Positions 58,541 through 64,000 of a stretch of DNA of 64,000 bases are shown one piece after another (the stretch's first letter is position 1; the number at the start of each line of letters is the position of its first letter). Source of the stretch: Enterococcus_D sp050529585 (lineage in GTDB: Bacteria > Bacillota > Bacilli > Lactobacillales > Enterococcaceae); the NCBI RefSeq assembly GCF_050529585.1, contig NZ_CP172882.1, positions 1,178,001-1,242,000 on the forward strand, given 5' to 3'. Made by a program: the position numbers and the translations under genes. The notes beneath the pieces are model-generated. The model searched no databases. It was not told the origin of the DNA and saw only the letters and a program-made list of their open reading frames with translations.

Positions 58541-60457
58541 ATGGGAAAATATCATGAACTAGCAGAGAAAATCGTTGCAAATGTTGGAGGGAAAGAGAAC
58601 ATCAATAGTTTGACGCATTGTATTACACGTCTGCGTTTCAAACTGAAAGATGAAAGTGTTGCACAAGACGAAGTGTTGAAAAACATGGACGGTGTCGTCA
58701 CTGTGATGAAAAGTGGTGGTCAATACCAAGTCGTTATTGGTAACCACGTGCCAGATGTTTATACGGAAGTGGTCGATGTGGCAGGCATTAGCGGAGACAG
58801 TGAAGAAACAGCATCAGGCGGCAATTTGTTCAATCGATTGATCGATATACTAAGCGGCTGTTTCCAACCATTCTTAGGTGCGCTATGTGCTGCAGGGATG
58901 ATCAAGGGACTCAATGCTTTACTAGTTTTTATTGGTACGATGGGGGTTTTTGAATATACTACAGCGTCCGGTACCTATGTGATGTTGAATGCAATCGGCG
59001 ATTCTATTTTTATGTTTATGCCAGTGATTTTGGGCTATACATCTGCCAAAAAATTCCGACTTAATCCAATGGTCGGGATTGTGATTGGTTCAGCTTTGTG
59101 CTATCCAACGATTCAAGGCAGTGCCTTACAAGCTGCTTTTACAGCAACGGCTGCTGAAGGAGCAGCAGCGCCTTACAGTCTATTGGGGTTACCTGCATAT
59201 GAAACCTTTTTAGGTATCCCATGGGTAGGTGCAACTTATACAAGTAGTGTCGTGCCGATCATCTTTATCGTTGCATTTGCGGCACAGATCCAACGTTTGG
59301 CTAAAAAAATGATTCCACCTGTTGTCCAGACTTTTGTTGTACCGTTTTTAGTTTTGTTGATTTCGCTTCCTGTTGGCTTTTTAGCTATTGGTCCTGTAAT
59401 CAGTATGTTGACAGATTTATTGAGTACAGGATTTGAAGCATTGATGGCCTTCTCGCCAGTTGCATATGGATTGCTGTTAGGATTTTTCTGGCAAGTATTG
59501 GTCATTTTTGGGTTACATTGGTCGGTCGTTCCATTGCATATTATGCAAATCACTCAATTGGGTTACAGCCAAATTCTTGTTGCTTCTTTTGGGGCTAGTT
59601 TTGCACAGACAGCAGTAGTGATCGCGATGTACTTCAAACTAAAAGATAAGAAATTAAAGGCTTTATGCCCACCTGCTATTATTTCTGGTCTTTTTGGTGT
59701 AACTGAGCCGGCTATTTATGGGATTACTTTACCCAAGAAAATGCCGTTCTTTTTCTCAATGATTGGCGGCGCAGTTGCTGGAGCATTTTTGATGATCAAT
59801 GGTACCACAAGTTATACGTCAGGAGGATTAGGCGTTTTTGGTATTTTCAATTATATTACGCCAGATGGTGATGCAAGTGGTATGTGGTTCTCAGTCATTG
59901 GTATTTTGATTGCAGCAGCGATTGGTTTTGGCTTGACGATGGCATTTTGGAAAGATGATACAGTTGAAGAAACGATAGTCGGAGAACCAATGATGACTGC
60001 GCGAAAAGAAGTGATCACCTCACCAATCGAAGGAACGATCGCACCATTAAGCAGTGCCCAAGATGAAGCTTTCGCTCAAGGGATCTTAGGTAAAGGGATT
60101 TTGATTCATCCAACAAAAGGGGAAGTTGTAGCACCTTTTGACGGTACGGTCATGACTTTATTCCCAACAAAACATGCGATTGGTTTGATTTCGGAAAATG
60201 GATTGGAACTATTGATCCATGTTGGTCTAGACACTGTCCAGCTGAATGGTGAATATTTTGAAGCCCATGTTCAGCAAGGGGACAAAGTGGTGAGAGGACA
60301 AAAATTATTGACCTTTGATAAAGATGCTTTGATCAAAGCGGGCTTCACGATCGAAACCCCCGTTTTGGTAACGAATGCAACAGATTATTTGGATATTATT
60401 GAATCTGATAAAAAAGAAGTTGTTTGTTCAGATGACCTGATCACTGCATTGGTATAA
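58541..60457 (+). CDS. bglP: Beta-glucoside PTS transporter EIIBCA
   Basis: A 638-residue sugar permease of the PTS. Domain order is IIB (about 1-85, with the phosphorylated Cys in SLTHCITRLRFKLKDE), IIC (about 105-460, some ten membrane helices) and IIA (about 490-630, with IHPTKGEVVAPFDGTV and LLIHVGLDTVQLNGEYF carrying the active His). It takes up aryl-beta-glucosides or cellobiose-type sugars as 6-phosphates, and dephosphorylates/phosphorylates the LicT protein. It lies behind RAT 2 and is followed by a strong terminator. The sugar specificity is inferred from neighbours. Confidence 0.93.
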   Translation: MGKYHELAEKIVANVGGKENINSLTHCITRLRFKLKDESVAQDEVLKNMDGVVTVMKSGGQYQVVIGNHVPDVYTEVVDVAGISGDSEETASGGNLFNRLIDILSGCFQPFLGALCAAGMIKGLNALLVFIGTMGVFEYTTASGTYVMLNAIGDSIFMFMPVILGYTSAKKFRLNPMVGIVIGSALCYPTIQGSALQAAFTATAAEGAAAPYSLLGLPAYETFLGIPWVGATYTSSVVPIIFIVAFAAQIQRLAKKMIPPVVQTFVVPFLVLLISLPVGFLAIGPVISMLTDLLSTGFEALMAFSPVAYGLLLGFFWQVLVIFGLHWSVVPLHIMQITQLGYSQILVASFGASFAQTAVVIAMYFKLKDKKLKALCPPAIISGLFGVTEPAIYGITLPKKMPFFFSMIGGAVAGAFLMINGTTSYTSGGLGVFGIFNYITPDGDASGMWFSVIGILIAAAIGFGLTMAFWKDDTVEETIVGEPMMTARKEVITSPIEGTIAPLSSAQDEAFAQGILGKGILIHPTKGEVVAPFDGTVMTLFPTKHAIGLISENGLELLIHVGLDTVQLNGEYFEAHVQQGDKVVRGQKLLTFDKDALIKAGFTIETPVLVTNATDYLDIIESDKKEVVCSDDLITALV

Positions 60458-60461
60458 AAGA

Positions 60462-60496
60462 AAACCGATTGGTTGATTTGACCAATCGGTTTGTTT
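60462..60496. terminator. Bidirectional terminator between the PTS gene and rpiR
   Basis: AAACCGATTGGT and ACCAATCGGTTT form a perfect 12-bp stem around 7 nt, between converging genes. Confidence 0.92.
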
Positions 60497-61415
60497 AATT
60501 TGGGAATAAAGAATCCTTGTAAAAAAGGTTCTTATCGTAATCAGGTTCGGCAATGATCGTTGAAGAAGTGGGCCGTTTATCATAGGCCATCCCAATATCG
60601 ATCAAGTGTTGTAGATTCTTCTCATAATGCTCTGAGAACACGACCCCGTACAGCAAATCCAGCAGATAGCAGATCGACGTATTGATAGTGAAATTGGCGA
60701 TTTTTGAGTACAGTCTTTCACGGGTCGTGATGTTTAAGACACAATTGCTGGTTTTTGCTAACGTGTTTTCGCCAATACTGGTCATGCCAATCATGGGTAC
60801 CTGTTTTTTTGATAAAATATCGGCAACGATTTTGGTCATCTTGTTCTCACCCGTATAGGAAATCAAAATCACCGCTGTATCTTTCGTGCAATTAGAAGCT
60901 TCATAGGCACTTTCGCCAAAGGTATCACAAACAATTGCTGCTTTACCGAGGCGACGCATCTTCAAAACGAAGTCTTGCGAGATCAACGTATTGGCATTGC
61001 TGCCAAATATTTTGATGACCGATGCATTGAGCAAAATCTGTTTGGCTTTTTGGAGATTGTCATGATGGATCAGCGATAGCGTGTCTTCGATCGTTGTTTG
61101 TTCTAGTTTGGCGATCTTCTTGGCAATCGTCATAATGCCATCATGGGAACCAAAAGGAAAATTGGCGTCAACGTCAGTAAAATGGCTATTCATGTAGGTT
61201 TGTTCTTCGACAAAGGCCTTTTTTAGATCGACCCAGCCATTAAAGCCGAGTTTTTTCGCGATGCGAATAAACGTTGATGGATGGACATACGTTTTTTCTG
61301 ACAATTCTTTAATGGTTTGATCAGACATTGCAGTTGGATGAGCCAATAAATAATCGATCAAAGAACGTTCTGCGGGTGCTAATTTGATTTGGCGCATTTT
61401 TTCTTGTAGTAACAT
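60495..61415 (-). CDS. MurR/RpiR-family regulator
   Basis: A 306-residue regulator. An N-terminal HTH_6 domain (about 1-75, LAPAERSLIDYLLAHPTAMSDQTIKELSEKTYVHPSTFIRIAKKLGFNGWVDLKKAF) is followed by a SIS sugar-phosphate-binding domain (about 120-250, with KIFGSNANTLISQDFVLKMRRLG and ILISYTGENKMTKIV). The effector is likely a glucoside 6-phosphate. It is divergent from the GH4 gene, and a cluster of TTGTAAA repeats lies between. AAGGAG precedes the start. Confidence 0.9.
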   Translation of the reverse strand: MLLQEKMRQIKLAPAERSLIDYLLAHPTAMSDQTIKELSEKTYVHPSTFIRIAKKLGFNGWVDLKKAFVEEQTYMNSHFTDVDANFPFGSHDGIMTIAKKIAKLEQTTIEDTLSLIHHDNLQKAKQILLNASVIKIFGSNANTLISQDFVLKMRRLGKAAIVCDTFGESAYEASNCTKDTAVILISYTGENKMTKIVADILSKKQVPMIGMTSIGENTLAKTSNCVLNITTRERLYSKIANFTINTSICYLLDLLYGVVFSEHYEKNLQHLIDIGMAYDKRPTSSTIIAEPDYDKNLFYKDSLFPN

Positions 61416-61429
61416 AAGATTCTCCTTTT

Positions 61430-61553
61430 TTTACAAAAAAATAAACATAATTGTAAAATTGAAATGCGTAAATGATTTGGTGTAAATATGAAAATATAAA
61501 AATCCAGAGCATTGAAATACCATTATTACAACTATTGTAAATAAATTTTACAA
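61430..61553. repeat. Cluster of TTGTAAA/TTTACAA elements between rpiR and the GH4 gene
   Basis: TTTACAA at 61430, TTGTAAA at 61451, TGTAAA at 61481, then TTACAA-CTA-TTGTAA (61526-61540) which shares its half with TTGTAAA-TAAAT-TTTACAA (61535-61553). Two more half-sites are at 61605 and 61645. The symmetry and the position in the divergent region suggest RpiR operators. Confidence 0.5.
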
Positions 61554-61577
61554 AATCAACGAAGTAAATGCAATCTT

Positions 61578-61592
61578 TTGCAAACGCTTTTT
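61578..61592. promoter_or_regulatory. Candidate cre site upstream of the GH4 gene
   Basis: TTGCAAACGCTTTTT fits WTGNAANCGNWNNCW at all defined positions but one. It lies about 80 nt before the GH4 start. Confidence 0.45.
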
Positions 61593-61673
61593 CTAAATAA
61601 ACGATTTACATTGTATTCAGTTATTCTATGAACGATAATAAAAGTGTAAATAAAACAGCAAAGGAGCAATACA

Positions 61674-63065
61674 ATGACTAAAGGAATCAAGATCGCAACA
61701 ATTGGCGGCGGCAGCAGTTATACTCCGGAGTTAATGGAAGGTTTTATCAAACGCTATGATGAATTACCAGTTCGTGAAATTTGGCTGGTGGACATCGAAG
61801 CAGGCAAAGAAAAATTAGAAATCGTAGGGAATATGGCGCAACGGATGTGGGATGCTTCTCCATATGATGTCAAGATCCATATGACATTAGATCGTGAAGA
61901 AGCATTGAAAGATGCTGATTTCGTCACAACACAATTTCGTGTGGGCTTATTGAACGCACGGGTCAAAGATGAACGGATCCCAGCATACTATGGCATGATT
62001 GGTCAAGAAACCAACGGACCAGGGGGAATGTTCAAAGCTTTCCGTACAATTCCGATTATTTTAGACATCGTTGAAGATATGAAGCGGCTATGTCCGAATG
62101 CATGGTTGATCAACTTCGCGAATCCTAGTGGAATGGTGACAGAAGCCATCGTTCGTTATGGAAAATGGGATAAAGTGATTGGTTTATGCAATGTACCTGT
62201 CATGGCAACGATGATCGAGCCAGCATTGATCGGCAAAGAACCAGATGAATTGATCTACAAATTTGCTGGGTTGAATCATTTCCACTGGCATAAAGTAGCC
62301 GATGCGCACGGCAATGATGTGACAATGGATATCATTGACAAAATGTATGAAGAAGACAATGGGTTGCCAAAAAATATCTTTGATGTACCGTTTTATCGTG
62401 AGCAACTAGAGCAAATGAAAATGATTCCTTGCGGCTACCACCGCTACTATTACCGCCAAGAAGAAATGCTGAATCATGCGTTGGAAGAGTATAAAACGAT
62501 TGGTACCAGAGCGCAGCAAGTCAAGCAAACAGAAGCAGAACTGTTTGAGCTTTATAAAGATCCAGCGCTAGACCACAAACCAGAACAGCTACAAAAACGT
62601 GGTGGGGCTTATTACTCTGATGCTGCTTGTGAAACGATCGCATCTATTTACGCCAATAAAAATACCCAAATCGTTGTTTCTACCAAAAATGAAGGGGCAG
62701 TACCAGATCTGCCAGCAGATTGTGTTGTGGAAGTCACTGCGTATGTCGGTGGCCAAGGGGCACGCAATGTTGCGTTTGGAGAATTGCCAACCGCTGAAAA
62801 AGGCTGGCTGCAAGTGATGAAGGCCATGGAATTGTTGACGATCGAAGCAGCAGTGACTGGCGATTACAACACTGCCTTGCAAGCATTTACGATCAATCCG
62901 TTGGTACCATCAGGTGAAACTGCAAAACGTGTCATGGATGAATTATTCATAGCGCATAAAGCACATTTGCCTAATTTTAAAACAACCATCGAACGTTTAG
63001 AAAATGAAGGCATCGAAGTACAAGATGAAGTGGCTCGTGATTTAGATCGAGAACTTGTAAAATAG
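61674..63065 (+). CDS. 6-phospho-beta-glucosidase, GH4 family (NAD and metal dependent)
   Basis: A 463-residue enzyme of glycoside hydrolase family 4, which cleaves via an oxidation/elimination mechanism with NAD+ and Mn2+. The Rossmann start is IATIGGGSSYTPELMEGF. LINFANPSGMVTEAI, the metal-binding GLCNVPV (Cys) and FAGLNHFHW (His) are typical of the LicH/CelF-type 6-phospho-beta-glucosidases. It hydrolyses the sugar phosphate delivered by the PTS transporter. It is cotranscribed with the GH1 enzyme encoded 21 nt downstream and is divergent from rpiR. Confidence 0.92.
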   Translation: MTKGIKIATIGGGSSYTPELMEGFIKRYDELPVREIWLVDIEAGKEKLEIVGNMAQRMWDASPYDVKIHMTLDREEALKDADFVTTQFRVGLLNARVKDERIPAYYGMIGQETNGPGGMFKAFRTIPIILDIVEDMKRLCPNAWLINFANPSGMVTEAIVRYGKWDKVIGLCNVPVMATMIEPALIGKEPDELIYKFAGLNHFHWHKVADAHGNDVTMDIIDKMYEEDNGLPKNIFDVPFYREQLEQMKMIPCGYHRYYYRQEEMLNHALEEYKTIGTRAQQVKQTEAELFELYKDPALDHKPEQLQKRGGAYYSDAACETIASIYANKNTQIVVSTKNEGAVPDLPADCVVEVTAYVGGQGARNVAFGELPTAEKGWLQVMKAMELLTIEAAVTGDYNTALQAFTINPLVPSGETAKRVMDELFIAHKAHLPNFKTTIERLENEGIEVQDEVARDLDRELVK

Positions 63066-63086
63066 ACAGAAAGCAGGAATAAATAA

Positions 63087-64000
63087 ATGGCATTTAGAAA
63101 AGACTTTTTATGGGGTGGCGCAACAGCTGCCAATCAATGTGAAGGCGGATATAATGAAGGCGGCCGAGGCTTAGCAAACGTAGACGTCGTCCCAATTGGT
63201 GAAGATCGGTTCCCAGTGATCACGGGACAAAAGAAAATGTTTGATTTTGATGGTGAACACTTCTATCCAGCAAAAGAAGCAATCGATATGTACCATCGTT
63301 ACAAAGAAGACATCGCATTATTTGGTGAAATGGGCTTCAAAACCTATCGATTGTCGATTGCGTGGAGCAGAATCTTCCCATTAGGTGATGAAACAGAACC
63401 GAATGAAGAAGGCTTGAAATTCTATGAAGATTTATTCAAAGAATGTCATAAATATGGTATCGAACCGTTAGTGACGATCACGCACTTTGATTGTCCTATG
63501 CATTTAGTTGAAAAATACGGTGCTTGGCGTTCTCGTGAGCTAGTTGGTTTCTACGAAAATCTATGTCATGTGATTTTCAATCGCTATAAAGGGCTTGTCA
63601 AATATTGGTTGACATTCAACGAGATCAATATGATTTTACATGCGCCGTTCATGGGGGCAGGTCTTTATTTTGAAGAAGGCGACAATGTTGAACAAGTCAA
63701 GTATCAAGCAGCCCATCATGAATTATTGGCTTCTGCGATTGCAACAAAGATTGCCCATGAAGTCGATCCAGAAAACCAAGTCGGGTGTATGTTGGCTGCA
63801 GGTGCCTACTATCCATACACAAGCAAACCCGAAGATGTGTGGGCATCTCGACAAGCTGACCGTGAAAACTATTTCTTCATTGATGTTCAATCTCGTGGAG
63901 AATACCCGCAATATGCTTTGAAAGAAATGGCCCGCAATGGAATTGAAATCAAGATGGAAGAGGGCGATCTTGAATTATTGAAAGCCCATACGGTTGACTT
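63087..64000 (+). CDS. 6-phospho-beta-glucosidase, GH1 family (N-terminal part, runs off the window)
   Basis: The first 304 codons of an enzyme expected to have about 480. It starts MAFRKDFLWGGATAANQCEGGYNEGGRGLANVDVVP, has SIAWSRIFP, and carries the acid/base Glu in YWLTFNEINMI (the NEI variant is common in phospho-beta-glucosidases). The nucleophile (ENG motif) is beyond the window. It lies 21 nt after the GH4 gene. The pair gives two chemically different routes to split glucoside 6-phosphates. Confidence 0.93.
   Translation, partial: MAFRKDFLWGGATAANQCEGGYNEGGRGLANVDVVPIGEDRFPVITGQKKMFDFDGEHFYPAKEAIDMYHRYKEDIALFGEMGFKTYRLSIAWSRIFPLGDETEPNEEGLKFYEDLFKECHKYGIEPLVTITHFDCPMHLVEKYGAWRSRELVGFYENLCHVIFNRYKGLVKYWLTFNEINMILHAPFMGAGLYFEEGDNVEQVKYQAAHHELLASAIATKIAHEVDPENQVGCMLAAGAYYPYTSKPEDVWASRQADRENYFFIDVQSRGEYPQYALKEMARNGIEIKMEEGDLELLKAHTVD

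Overview
The window looks like a chromosomal segment of a low-GC Gram-positive lactic acid bacterium, most likely Enterococcus. The main support is gene order. A mannose-PTS EIID end is followed by a DUF956 (ManO) gene. The run nusB-folD-xseA-xseB-ispA-tlyA-argR-recN is present. There is a liaXYZ-type operon (DUF4097, PspC and holin-like proteins), a pepQ/ccpA divergent pair, and hprK-lgt-gpsA-galU in a row. Species was not determined; a motile-group enterococcus such as E. casseliflavus or E. gallinarum is only a guess. I saw no tRNA, rRNA, CRISPR array, insertion sequence or prophage.

Layout. 1-2.6 kb: end of a mannose PTS operon, manO, a small stress membrane protein, and an ECF-type sigma factor with its membrane anti-sigma factor. 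2.7-4.9 kb: pepP, an Asp23/Gls24 protein and nusB; the efp gene often found between the first two is not there. 5.0-7.1 kb: a cupin translationally coupled to an orphan OppA-like lipoprotein. 7.2-13.6 kb: the folD to recN housekeeping run. 13.7-19.9 kb: an alpha/beta hydrolase, then pstS-pstC-pstA-pstB1-pstB2-phoU, with a repeat array resembling a PhoP box between pstS and pstC. 20.1-24.2 kb: liaXYZ, with convergent pepF. 24.3-28.2 kb: hprK, lgt, gpsA and galU. 28.3-32.7 kb: DUF948 and YtxH envelope proteins, an NAD-dependent epimerase, pepQ and ccpA. 32.8-40.5 kb: pbp1a, tyrS, an AEC permease, nfo, a membrane-anchored XRE regulator and an azoreductase. 40.7-45.3 kb: a complete Bce-type antimicrobial-peptide module (response regulator, kinase, ATPase, permease). 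45.4-51.1 kb: an ABC-2 transporter pair, YneF, and a heterodimeric ABC exporter.

51.2-57.2 kb is the least familiar part. A catabolite-controlled promoter and a leader of more than 400 nt precede an ion-transporter-type permease, a HyuA-like ASKHA protein without its usual HyuB partner, a small HExxH protein and a LacI-family regulator. I could not assign a substrate. This cassette is my best candidate for an undescribed pathway.

57.4-64 kb is a beta-glucoside block: a LicT/BglG antiterminator, a PTS EIIBCA, a divergent RpiR regulator, a GH4 6-phospho-beta-glucosidase and the start of a GH1 6-phospho-beta-glucosidase that runs off the window. Here the antiterminator target (RAT) occurs twice. 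The first copy overlaps a normal terminator. The second overlaps a hairpin that pairs with the Shine-Dalgarno sequence of the PTS gene, which suggests translational control by the same protein.
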